Shown: one piece after another, positions 25,109-34,841 of the stretch
Layout of the letters: each line of letters opens with the position of its first letter
How positions within the stretch are numbered: position 1 is the first letter of the stretch
NCBI GenBank assembly: GCA_020854035.1
Contig: JADZGE010000107.1
Location: 1 to 64,000 of the forward strand
Reading direction: 5' to 3'
Source of the DNA: Burkholderiales bacterium
Lineage (GTDB): Bacteria; Pseudomonadota; Gammaproteobacteria; Burkholderiales; SG8-41
DNA length: 64,000 nt
Program-made: the position numbers and the translations under genes
Notes under the pieces: model-generated
Seen by the model: only the letters and a program-made list of their open reading frames with translations
Database searches by the model: none
Told to the model about the DNA's origin: nothing

Positions 25109-26503
25109 ATGATCCCCATATTCAGCCATTACGTTCCCGGGCGGCTCATATTCCTCGCGGGGCTTGAAGCGCTCGTCCTGGTGCTTGCGGCCTACGTGGG
25201 CATCTCGCTCAATCTGTCCGACCCGGGTGCGGAGATCGCGCGCGGGTGGTTGTCGATGCCGCCACAGGCAATCGTGTTCGTGGTCGGCATGCTGGCGCTC
25301 ATGACAAGCATGGGCCTCTACCAGCCAGGGATCTCGGACAACACACCTTCGACCGGCACACGGCTCGCCGGGGCCTTCGTGCTGGGTTTCCTCCTGACCG
25401 GCGTCGTGTCGTACCTCGTGCCGGAACTGCACATGGGAACCTACCAGCTGGGCGGCGCCCTCGTGGTTGCGTTGCTCGGCACGGGCATCGTGCGGGTCGC
25501 GTTTATCCGGTGGAGTAACCTCGGCTGGTTCAAGTCGCGCGTGCTGGTACTCGGGACGGGGTCCCGGGTCATGCGGCTTGCCGAGTTCGCGAAGCGCAAT
25601 CCCAACCACGTCGTGGTGGGATACGTCGCGCTGAGGCCGACGAAGCACTACATTCCGCTGCCGCACGTCCTGCCGGTGGCGCCCGGCGAGACGCTGCTCT
25701 CCATCGCGAAGCAGCACGAGGTCGACGAGATTGTCATCGCCGTTCGCGACCGGCGGGGCGGCGGGTTCCCGGTGCAGCAGCTGCTCGAGTGCCGCTTGCA
25801 GGGCGTGAAGGTGACCGAGCTTGCCACCTTCTTCGAGCGGGAGTACCGCCAGATGCTGCTCGAATCCATCAATCCCAGCTGGATGGTGCTGGGCGAGGGC
25901 TTCCGGCAGGGCTGGACACGCCGCGTGGTGAAGCGCCTCTTCGACCTCGCGGCGAGCCTGGGACTGCTCGCCATCGCGCTACCCGTCATGGTGGTGACCG
26001 CCCTGCTGATCGTCCTGGAGAGCGCGGGTCCCGTGCTCTACCGCCAGGAGCGTGTCGGCGCGGGCGGCGGCCGGTTCACGCTCTACAAGTTCCGCAGCAT
26101 GAGGAACGACGCGGAGGAGGACGGGAGGCCCCGCTGGGCCGCCGCCGACGACGATCGCACGACGCGTGTCGGCCGGGTGATCCGCAAGCTGCGTATCGAC
26201 GAGCTTCCCCAGATCATCAACGTGTTAAAGGGCGACATGAGCTTCGTCGGTCCGCGGCCCGAGCGCCCGTTCTTCGTGGATCAGTTGACGAGCCAGATTC
26301 CCTACTATGCCCTGCGACACAGCGTGAAGCCGGGGATCACTGGCTGGGCGCAAGTGCAGTACCCCTACGGCGCGTCGGTTGACGATGCCATAGAAAAACT
26401 CCAATATGATCTTTATTACGTGAAGAACCATTGCCTCTTCCTCGACCTCATGATCCTGATCGACACCGTGCAGGTCGTTCTGTGGGGCAAGGGGGCGCGC
26501 TAG
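25109..26503 (+). CDS. Initiating sugar-phosphate transferase, TIGR03013 (PEP-CTERM/XrtA EPS) type
   Basis: 464 residues from the ATG at 25109 (MIPIFSHYVPGRLIFLAGLE), matching the usual start of this family. Four or five N-terminal helices (about 12-150) precede a CoA-binding-like cytoplasmic domain (SRVLVLGTGSRVMRL). A further helix near 290 leads to the bacterial sugar transferase domain, with YRQERVGAGGGRFTLYKFRS, RKLRIDELPQIINVLKGDMS and VGPRPERP, then GITGWAQVQYPYG. It transfers a sugar-1-phosphate to undecaprenyl phosphate, the first membrane step of EPS repeat-unit assembly. Members of this subgroup occur with exosortase systems and usually adjoin prsK/prsR, as here. The sugar is not predictable. 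Confidence 0.94.
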   Translation: MIPIFSHYVPGRLIFLAGLEALVLVLAAYVGISLNLSDPGAEIARGWLSMPPQAIVFVVGMLALMTSMGLYQPGISDNTPSTGTRLAGAFVLGFLLTGVVSYLVPELHMGTYQLGGALVVALLGTGIVRVAFIRWSNLGWFKSRVLVLGTGSRVMRLAEFAKRNPNHVVVGYVALRPTKHYIPLPHVLPVAPGETLLSIAKQHEVDEIVIAVRDRRGGGFPVQQLLECRLQGVKVTELATFFEREYRQMLLESINPSWMVLGEGFRQGWTRRVVKRLFDLAASLGLLAIALPVMVVTALLIVLESAGPVLYRQERVGAGGGRFTLYKFRSMRNDAEEDGRPRWAAADDDRTTRVGRVIRKLRIDELPQIINVLKGDMSFVGPRPERPFFVDQLTSQIPYYALRHSVKPGITGWAQVQYPYGASVDDAIEKLQYDLYYVKNHCLFLDLMILIDTVQVVLWGKGAR

Positions 26504-26560
26504 CTTCCACCGGAACGTCGCGCACGACCGGTTGCCGCCCGCCGCGACGGGGATGAGCCG

Positions 26561-28634
26561 ATGCCAGTGACGGTCGGGACGGCGAGCTACGCCGCTGCCG
26601 CAGCGGCGTTTCTTTTTCTGTCCGTGCTCTTGGTGCTGAGCTGGCGCGGGCGGCTCGCCGGGCTTCTCCTCGCCGCGGGCGCGTTCGCGACGGTGATATG
26701 GGCGGCCGCGGCCGTCTGGGTCGCCGCGGGCATGGGCAGCGGCATGCGCGCCACCGAGTCGCTCGAGGTGCTGCGCAGCACGATCTGGGTGGCGCTGCTG
26801 CTCGTTCTGCTCGGCTACAGCAGCGCCCGCCCGGGGAAACTTCGTATCGCCGCGGCGGGCGTCCTCGCCCTGTGCGCCGCGGCCCTCGCGCTCACGCTCG
26901 CCGTGGGTCCCGCGCTCGCCGCGCGCCCGGACGCGACCGTCATATTCACGCGGCTCGCGCTCGCCCTGGCGGGCTTGGTCCTCGTCGAGCAGCTCTACCG
27001 GAATGTCAATTCCCAGCAGCGCTGGGGCGTCAAGTTCCTGTGCCTCGGGCTGGGTGCCGTCTTCGCCTGCGATTTCTACCTCTACTCCGACGCGCTCCTC
27101 TTCCGGCGCGTCGATCCCGATGTCTGGGCGGCACGCGGGATCGTCAACGCGCTCGCGGTGCCGCTGCTCGCCATCGCGACCGCGCGCAACCCGGCTCTCG
27201 CCCTCGACGTCGCGATCTCGCGGCGCTTCGTGTTCCACTCAACCGCGATGCTCGGCGCGGCCGCCTACCTCATCGTGATGGCGCTTGCGGGCTATTACGT
27301 GCGCTATTTCGGGGGTGAATGGGGCGCGGTACTGCAGGTGACATTCATGTTCGGCGCGGTGATGCTGCTCGCCGCGATTCTCTTCTCGGGGACGCTGCGC
27401 GCACGGCTGCGCGTGTTTCTCAGCAAGAATTTCTTCAGCTACCGTTACGACTACCGCGAGGAGTGGCTGCGCTTCACGCGCACCCTCTCGGAGGGAGAGC
27501 CCGGCGCGCAGCTGCGGGAACGCTCGATCCAGGCGATCGCCGGGCTCGTGGACAGCCCGGGAGGCACGCTCTGGCTCACGCAGGAGAGCGGCGAGATCGA
27601 GCTCGTCGCGCGCTGGAACGCGCCTCCCGCGAAAAGCAGCCTGCCGCCGGACAGCCCGTTCGTGAGGCTCATGCAGTCGCGCCAGTGGGTGGTGGACCTC
27701 GGTGAATGCGCCGCGCACCCGGAGATCTACGATGGCGTCGCGGTGCCGGATGCGCTCGGGCCCATGCCGCTCGCGTGGCTCGCGATCCCGCTCATCCTGC
27801 ACGAGCGGCTGCTCGGTTTCGTGGTGCTGGCGCGTTCCCAGGCGAGGATCAGTCTCGACTGGGAGGTGAACGATCTGCTGAAGACGGCCGGGCGCCAGGC
27901 GGCGAGCTACCTCGCACAGCTCGAGGCGGCGAGGGCCCTGCTGGTGGCGCGCCAGTTCGAGTCGTTCAACCGGATGTCGGCGTTCGTGGTGCACGACCTC
28001 AAGAACCTGGTGGCGCAGCTCTCGCTGCTCCTGTCGAACGCGGAGCGCCATCGCCATGAGCCGGCGTTCCAGGAGGACATGATCGGCACGGTGGCCCACT
28101 CGGTCGAGAAGATGAGCCGGCTGCTCTTCCAGTTGCGCGGTGGCTACACGCTGGAGCCGCCGGTCCCGGTCACGCTGGACGAGATGGTCGAACAGGCGGT
28201 GTCGATGCGTTCCGCATCGAAGCCCGCGCCCGCGCTCGAACTGCGGGATCGCGGCATGTGCGTGGTCGCCCACCGGGTACGGCTCGAGCGGGTGGTCGGA
28301 CACCTGATACAGAACGCGGTGGACGCGACGCCGCCGGAAGGTAGTGTATCGGTGCGGGTTTTGCGGCAGAATGGCTCCGCACTGATCGAGATCGCGGACA
28401 CCGGCTGCGGCATGAGCGAGCGCTTCATGCGCGAGCGGCTGTTCAAGCCGTTCGAATCGACGAAGGCGGCGGGAATGGGGATCGGCACCTACGAGGCGCA
28501 GCAGTACGTGCGCGAGCTGGGCGGCCGCATCGAAGTGGAGAGTCGCGAAGCGCAGGGCACGGTGTTCCGCGTGCGGCTGCCGCTGCACGTGGCCGGGCGG
28601 GTCGAGGAAGGTCAGGCGGACATGGGAGCGGAGC

Positions 28635-28651
<17 letters not shown>
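26561..28651 (+). CDS. prsK: Sensor histidine kinase of the XrtA/PEP-CTERM system, PrsK
   Basis: 696 residues. The N-terminal third (about 5-285) is a bundle of eight or nine membrane helices. A GAF-like domain follows (about 310-455). The kinase core has the phospho-accepting His in AFVVHDLKNLVAQL and an ATPase domain with LIQNAVDATPPEG, ADTGCGMS and FKPFESTKAAGMGIGTY. The HDLKN H-box and the layout are those of PrsK. It is expected to phosphorylate PrsR, whose start overlaps its last 17 bases. The signal sensed is unknown. It lies 57 bases behind the sugar transferase gene and may be partly co-transcribed with it. Confidence 0.95.
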
Positions 28652-30017
<1,366 letters not shown>

Positions 30018-30048
30018 AACGAAAACGGCACGGCGCAATGCCGTGCCG
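30018..30048 (-). terminator. Rho-independent terminator of the PEP-CTERM gene
   Basis: A 9-bp G+C-rich stem (CGGCACGGC / GCCGTGCCG) with a 5-base loop at 30026-30048 is followed on the minus strand by TTTTCGTT. It lies 27 bases beyond the stop codon of the PEP-CTERM gene that ends at 30075. Confidence 0.75.
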
Positions 30049-30074
30049 CGAATCGGGAAGAAATCCGGGGCCTG

Positions 30075-30896
30075 TTACGCGCGGCTCCCACGCCGCCGGA
30101 TTGCACCCATGCCGAGCAATCCCAGTCCCAGGAGAGCCAGCGTTGCCGGCTCCGGCGCGCCGCCGGGCCCGCCACCGCTAGCCTTGATCATGTCGACCTT
30201 GAAGTTGTCGTTCGAACCGCCCAGCGCGCCGGCCATGACGAGGTATCGCCCCTGCTGCGTGCCGTCAGCGGTAATGCTGACGCCCGAGGGCGCGTTGTTG
30301 TCGGGCGCCGGGCCGATCAACTGGTTGGTATCGCTGCGCCGCAGGATATTCGTGATATCGGAGAAGCCCATCCCCGCGCTGGTAAGGGTATTGGCGCAGC
30401 CGGTAAAGCAGGTATTGGCGAAGTTGTAATTCGCGCCCAGGTTGTTGCCACCGTAGAAGACGGAAATGTCCGCCGCTCCGCCGGTGGAGCCTTCCTGCGC
30501 CCAGCCCAGCCGGAAGGCTTCGAGGTCGAAGTTCTGGCCCGGCAATTCGAACACCAGCACGTCGAAGATCTGGTTGTTGTCCACGGCGTGCTCGGGCGGG
30601 GACCCTTCATTGGTGTCGCCGGAGATGACGTTGCCGATGCCGAATCCGCCGCCGAAGAGCGCGAGGTTGGCGCTGCTCGTAAAGAGCCCGTTGCTGGCGG
30701 TGGAACTGGTGGAGCTCGCGGTTTGCGTCGAATACGCGCGGACCTTCACCACCTGATCGACGCCGCTCACGTTGACGGTCATCGTCATCTCGTTGGCGTT
30801 CCCGGTTGCCGTGGAGGAGAGCCACTGCGTCGCAACGGCCGGGCCAGCCACCAGCGATCCGAATACCAGCGCCAGACAGTACGGGATGCGTTTCAT
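30075..30896 (-). CDS. PEP-CTERM sorted exosortase-dependent surface protein
   Basis: 273 residues from the ATG complementary to 30894-30896, which begins a signal peptide (MKRIPYCLALVFGSLVAGPA, cleavage near AVA). The mature part is Ser/Thr/Asn/Gly-rich and low in Lys, typical of exported filament or surface proteins, with FDVLVFELPGQNFDLEAF as a distinctive segment. It ends with a complete tripartite PEP-CTERM signal: APEP, then LALLGLGLLGMGAI, then a basic RRRGSR tail. It resembles the XDP1 group of exosortase-dependent proteins, though I cannot verify this. A sigma-54 promoter and two upstream 17-bp dyads precede it. XrtA is expected to cleave near PEP and link the protein to an envelope carrier. 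Confidence 0.92.
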   Translation of the reverse strand: MKRIPYCLALVFGSLVAGPAVATQWLSSTATGNANEMTMTVNVSGVDQVVKVRAYSTQTASSTSSTASNGLFTSSANLALFGGGFGIGNVISGDTNEGSPPEHAVDNNQIFDVLVFELPGQNFDLEAFRLGWAQEGSTGGAADISVFYGGNNLGANYNFANTCFTGCANTLTSAGMGFSDITNILRRSDTNQLIGPAPDNNAPSGVSITADGTQQGRYLVMAGALGGSNDNFKVDMIKASGGGPGGAPEPATLALLGLGLLGMGAIRRRGSRA

Positions 30897-30992
30897 TGCT
30901 CTTCTTTCATTCTCTCCGCGTTTCGCCGGTGACCGGGCATCCCCTCCGGACGACCCCTGCCCTCGGCAACACGCAATCTTGCGGGGAGACAA

Positions 30993-31008
30993 AGCAAATT
31001 GCGGGCCA
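30993..31008 (-). promoter_or_regulatory. Sigma-54 promoter of the PEP-CTERM gene
   Basis: The minus strand reads TGGCCCGCAATTTGCT, an exact TGGC-N8-TTGC match. The predicted start is near 30982, a leader of about 86 bases. Dyads at 31106 and 31251 lie about 98 and 243 bases upstream, usual distances for enhancer-binding proteins. Confidence 0.75.
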
Positions 31009-31105
31009 AGCCCCGGACGTGACTGTATAAGCACTTGATTCATAACGAGTCCATGTTTCTCAGGCTGCCGTGGCTTGGATCGGCGGCAGCGAAACCAGAC
31101 CCTCG

Positions 31106-31122
31106 TGTAAAAAAATCCGACA
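31106..31122. promoter_or_regulatory. 17-bp dyad, proposed PrsR activator site (PEP-CTERM gene, proximal)
   Basis: TGTAAAAAAATCCGACA, identical in all 17 bases to the copy at 24923-24939, which lies 6.2 kb away in another promoter region. Confidence 0.7.
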
Positions 31123-31250
31123 AACCTTCACGCCGACAGAACCGGCAATACCCTGGCCAAGGTTGCAGGATTGCGAGGTAAGTCATTGTAAAACAAAACA
31201 TCAAAGTCTCCGGGCTGGAACGGGCCGCGCCGCCGGAGGCCCAAAAAACC

Positions 31251-31267
31251 TGTAAGAAAACCCGACA
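31251..31267. promoter_or_regulatory. 17-bp dyad, proposed PrsR activator site (PEP-CTERM gene, distal)
   Basis: TGTAAGAAAACCCGACA, differing from the 31106 copy at three positions, all within the central part, with both ends conserved. Confidence 0.65.
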
Positions 31268-31343
31268 ACGCCCGTGCAAGATCCGGCAGCGGTCAAAGCC
31301 TGCATTTCGTTCCGGGCAAAGCAGGCTTGTCCACCGGGGGGGC

Positions 31344-34151
31344 CTACGTCCCCAGCGAGGCGAGCAGCGCGCGTGCCTCTTCCGCTTCCGGGAACGCCCC
31401 GGACCCGCCCAATGCAGCCTTGAGTTCCAGGCGCGCACGTGCCCGGTCCCCAGCCTTGATGAGCGCCTTGGCCAAATGGTAGCGGATCTCCGGATTGCTG
31501 GTCTCCAGCGAAACGGCCTTCAACAGCATCTGTATGCCCTCATGGAGCTTTCCCCGGTTCACCAGCGCCCAGCCATAGGTGTCGAGCACGGCCGCCGTAG
31601 CCGGGCTGATCTGGAACGCGCGTTCGGCGAATTCAATGGCGCGAGGGTCGCCACTCTTGCCTAGCGCCCACGCGAGGTTGTTAAGAGCCCGGGCGTCCAT
31701 CGGGTTATCCCGGACGATGCTTTCATAATGTGAGATCGCGTCCTTGAGTTTGCCTCTGGCTCCAAGCGCGTCGGCCAGGTACATCCGCGTGGCGGTGTCT
31801 TCCGGGTGCTTTCTGACCCACTCCTCGATGGAGCCATCCCGTTCCGAGCCCGGGCTCGCCTGGGCCATCGCCTGGTGCAGGCTGATCAGCATCTTCGCGG
31901 TCGGCTCCAGCCGCACCGCGGTTTCAAAAGGTTTGACGGCCCGCCGTGCCTCTCCCTGGGCAATCCATGTCCTCCCCTCGAGCCAGTAACCGAGCGCGGC
32001 TTTCGGACTGTTGCGCTGCAACGCCTGGGCAAGCTCCATTGCCTCGGGGTAACGCTTGGCCTGCAGGAGGATGTTTCCGACCAGTTCCCGCGCTTCTGGG
32101 TTGCGTGGATTGCGCTTCAGGGCTGCCCGGGCGACTGCCACTGCCGTTCGAAGATCCCCAGCCGCCATGTGCGCCGAGGCAAGCAGGAGCACCGCCTCGA
32201 CAGACCCCGGCTGGGCGCTCGTCAAGGTCGTAAAGGTCGTGGCGGCGGCGCCGTAGTCCTTCCTGGCCATCTGGAGCTGACCGAGTGCTTTGAGCGTGCG
32301 CGGATTGCGGGGGCGCACCTTGACCGCCTGCTGGGCGGCGCCGATCGCTTCGTTCAATTCCCCGGCCTCGGCGAGTGCTTCCGTGACCAGGAGGAGCGCA
32401 TCGATCGAGCCGGGATGCGCGTCGGCGGCACGCCGCGCGGACGCCAGCCCCTCCGCGCGCCGGCCGCTGCGCAGCTCGACCTGGGCGAGCGCGAGCTGCG
32501 CCGCAAGGTGCGTGGGCGCGCCCTTGAGAACTTCCTGCAAGCGCGCGCGGGCAGCGTCCGGCTTCCCGTCCAGCATGTCCATTTCCGCGAGCTCCTGGAT
32601 AGCCGGGAAGAACGACGGGTCGAGTTCGCGCGCCCGCTGGAACGCCGCGCGCGCGGCCGGAAATTCCCGGGCGTGCCGGGCCACGACCCCCTTCAACATG
32701 TAGGTCTCGGGATTCTTCGGCAGGCGCTGCTCGAGTGCCGCGACGGCGTCGCGAGCCGGTTCGACGCGGTTCTCGCCGAGAAGCAGCATGATGAGCCCGT
32801 AGTCGGCCTTGGGGTTGTCGGGTTTGAGCGCGACCGCGGCGCGGAAATCCGCTTCCGCGCGCCGGCGCAATCCTCCCGCCAGATGCGTCATCGCAAGCGC
32901 GGTGCGGGCCTCGGGATCGCCGGGTGCGACCTTGACCGCCTTCGCGAGCGACTCGAGCGCCTGCCGGAGATCGCCCAGCATGAGGTAGGCCTGACCGGTC
33001 AGGCCCAGGAGCTGGGGGTCGTCGCGGGCTGCTTCCCGCATCGACAGGAGCAGGTTCAGTGCGCCCTGGGGCTGGTTCTTTGCGAGGAGCGTCGCCGCCA
33101 GCATCTTGCGGGCGTGCAGGTCTCCCGGGTAGCGCTCCAGGTAGCGTAGGAACGCGTCCTGCGCGGTTTCCAGGTTGCCCGTGGCGAAATGTTTCTGCCC
33201 CGCCAGCAGCACGGCCGGCATGTAGCGCGGCAACACCACGAACACGCGCTCGAGATTGTCTCCGCATTGCTGGTAGCGCTTCTCGCGGCAATCGATCAAT
33301 GCCTCCGCGAAGTAAAGCATGGGCATGGGAGGGGTCGTCTTGCGCGTCTCGTCCAGCAACGGGCGCGCGTCCGCCACCCGCCCCGACGCGATGAGGGCAA
33401 TCGCGTAGGACATCCGGGCATCGAGCCGCCCCGGCGCGATGCGCGCGGCCTCGGCATATTCGGCAAGCGCCTTCTCGGCCTGGCCGGCGCCGCGCAGCAT
33501 CTCGGCGCGCGCGAGGCGCGCATCGACGTTGTCCGGATGGGAGGCAATGACTTCGCCGACGAGACGTTCCGCTTCCGCGCGCTCGTTGCGGGCGGCGGCG
33601 ACCCGGGCAAGGCCCAGCTTCGCCCGGTCGGGAAGCGCGGCGAGCCCGAGCTGAAACTGCGTGTTGGCGCCGGTGGCGTCGCGCTGCCCGAGCAACGCAT
33701 ACCCTCGCAGGATCGCGTGCTCCGCGAGCACCTTCGGGTCGTTCGGAAGGGGGCGCTTCGGGTCCGGTTCCAGCAGCGCCAGAAGCTCCTTGTGCTTCTC
33801 CAGCTCGATCAGCACCGGGCCGAGCACCGCGATCACGTCGGCAGCGGGTTTGCCGAGCTCCAGCGCCCGCTTGAGGTAGTTCTCCGCCTCGGGCCAGGCA
33901 CCGCAGTCGGCGAGAATGCGGCCCAATTGAAAGTGCGCTTCCGCCCGCCCGGCGTCCTTGGCGAGGACGGCACGGTACTGGAGCGAGGCCGCGAGACGGT
34001 CGCCCCGTGCGAGATACTCGCCGGCGCTGCGTTCGAGACTCTCGGGCGATTCGCATCCCGCCAGTGCCGCGACAAGCACGAGCGTCAAGGACAGCGTCCC
34101 CACGCGCGAGAGCGCGAGACGGGGCAGCCTGGAAAATCGGGCTTGTCTCAT
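31344..34151 (-). CDS. prsT: TPR-repeat lipoprotein of the XrtA/PEP-CTERM system, PrsT copy 1
   Basis: 935 residues from the ATG complementary to 34149-34151. The open frame continues far upstream only through codon bias. The N-terminus is a lipoprotein signal with lipobox LAGC (LTLVLVAALAGCESPESL). The rest is a continuous run of TPR helices, about 20 or more units, ending near LASLGT. PrsT proteins of this length accompany prsK/prsR and are presumed periplasmic or outer-membrane TPR scaffolds in assembly of the EPS or PEP-CTERM machinery; their exact role is unknown. This is one of three copies in the window. A sigma-54 promoter lies 56-71 bases upstream. Confidence 0.93.
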   Translation of the reverse strand: MRQARFSRLPRLALSRVGTLSLTLVLVAALAGCESPESLERSAGEYLARGDRLAASLQYRAVLAKDAGRAEAHFQLGRILADCGAWPEAENYLKRALELGKPAADVIAVLGPVLIELEKHKELLALLEPDPKRPLPNDPKVLAEHAILRGYALLGQRDATGANTQFQLGLAALPDRAKLGLARVAAARNERAEAERLVGEVIASHPDNVDARLARAEMLRGAGQAEKALAEYAEAARIAPGRLDARMSYAIALIASGRVADARPLLDETRKTTPPMPMLYFAEALIDCREKRYQQCGDNLERVFVVLPRYMPAVLLAGQKHFATGNLETAQDAFLRYLERYPGDLHARKMLAATLLAKNQPQGALNLLLSMREAARDDPQLLGLTGQAYLMLGDLRQALESLAKAVKVAPGDPEARTALAMTHLAGGLRRRAEADFRAAVALKPDNPKADYGLIMLLLGENRVEPARDAVAALEQRLPKNPETYMLKGVVARHAREFPAARAAFQRARELDPSFFPAIQELAEMDMLDGKPDAARARLQEVLKGAPTHLAAQLALAQVELRSGRRAEGLASARRAADAHPGSIDALLLVTEALAEAGELNEAIGAAQQAVKVRPRNPRTLKALGQLQMARKDYGAAATTFTTLTSAQPGSVEAVLLLASAHMAAGDLRTAVAVARAALKRNPRNPEARELVGNILLQAKRYPEAMELAQALQRNSPKAALGYWLEGRTWIAQGEARRAVKPFETAVRLEPTAKMLISLHQAMAQASPGSERDGSIEEWVRKHPEDTATRMYLADALGARGKLKDAISHYESIVRDNPMDARALNNLAWALGKSGDPRAIEFAERAFQISPATAAVLDTYGWALVNRGKLHEGIQMLLKAVSLETSNPEIRYHLAKALIKAGDRARARLELKAALGGSGAFPEAEEARALLASLGT

Positions 34152-34206
34152 CGGCAGACCCGATAGGCTTCGGTGCCGGTTGAAAGTTCCATGGGCGGCG
34201 GCGACG

Positions 34207-34222
34207 GGCAAGTTCCGTGCCA
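34207..34222 (-). promoter_or_regulatory. Sigma-54 promoter of prsT copy 1
   Basis: The minus strand reads TGGCACGGAACTTGCC, matching the full -24 box TGGCACG and the -12 TTGC. The predicted start lies about 45 bases before the ATG. Its core is almost identical to the divergent promoter at 34282-34297. Confidence 0.75.
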
Positions 34223-34281
34223 TCATGCCACGGTTCCGTACGATCGTCGTGACCCGTTCGGGTCCCCGCGGTTCCCCTTTC

Positions 34282-34297
34282 TGGCCCGGAACTTGCA
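34282..34297 (+). promoter_or_regulatory. Sigma-54 promoter of the small gene at 34331
   Basis: TGGCCCGGAACTTGCA is an exact TGGC-N8-TTGC match. The predicted start near 34308 leaves room for the GGAGG ribosome-binding site at 34322-34326 before the ATG at 34331. Confidence 0.78.
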
Positions 34298-34330
34298 TTG
34301 GCCTGCCTTTGCATTCATCGCGGAGGCTCA

Positions 34331-34579
34331 ATGAAGTTGCTTTCCACCGAAAAGTCCAGGGTGCTGGCTGAACAACAGGGCTGGTCGCCGGGTTTTGCGC
34401 AGGGGTTTGTCGAGGGTGAAACTTCGCGCCGATTGGGTGGAGCGCCCACGCTGCATGCACTCGTGGGAATCGACGACTATTCTCTCGGCTTCCGGGCCGG
34501 CTACTTCGAGCGGCGAAGCGGCCCGGCGCATGCTGCCCGCGCGGAATCCATGGTGCTGCGGCAGGCGAACTCGCGCTGA
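34331..34579 (+). CDS. Small uncharacterised protein under sigma-54 control
   Basis: 82 residues (MKLLSTEKSRVLAEQQGWSP...). It has no signal peptide or membrane helix. The middle is Gly- and aromatic-rich: GFAQGFVEGETSRRLG and YSLGFRAGYFERR contain a repeated G-F-x-x-G-[FY] pattern. It is real on several grounds: a GGAGG ribosome-binding site four bases before the ATG, a near-perfect sigma-54 promoter at the right distance, and codon use like its neighbours. It is divergent from prsT-1 and upstream of prsT-2 in the same direction (262-base gap, in which I see nothing else). I recognise no family. It may be a soluble regulator or accessory factor of the PEP-CTERM system. Confidence 0.72.
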   Translation: MKLLSTEKSRVLAEQQGWSPGFAQGFVEGETSRRLGGAPTLHALVGIDDYSLGFRAGYFERRSGPAHAARAESMVLRQANSR

Positions 34580-34841
34580 GCGGTATTTTCTCACGCTTCG
34601 GCGGCCGCGCCGGGGCGCCCGAGGCGGGTTTCTCCCGCTGGGGGGGCGCCGTACGAAAATCGACGACCCCGTCGACCTCGTGACACTCTGAGCGTTGCCG
34701 GCGCGGCCCGCGGCCGGGTTCCTGGCCTGGTTCGCCCGGGCCGCACGGACGCGGCGCCTGCGGCCCGCCGTACTGTTGCAGTATGATCCCGGAGCGCGGT
34801 TCCGTCCTGTCCCGTTCCGTGCCCAGACGAGGAGAGCGTCG

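Larger units (their letters stand above)
30897..31343. other. Regulatory intergenic region (447 bp) between the PEP-CTERM gene and prsT-1
   Basis: No gene is visible here; base composition is lower in G+C than the surroundings, with A-tracts. It holds a minus-strand sigma-54 promoter at 30993-31008 and 17-bp dyads at 31106 and 31251. A partial dyad-like TGTAAAACAAAACATCA lies near 31188. Beyond the prsT-1 stop there is an 8-bp stem (AAGCCTGC at 31296-31303 with GCAGGCTT at 31321-31328) with only a short T-run, a weak terminator candidate for prsT-1. Confidence 0.6.
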
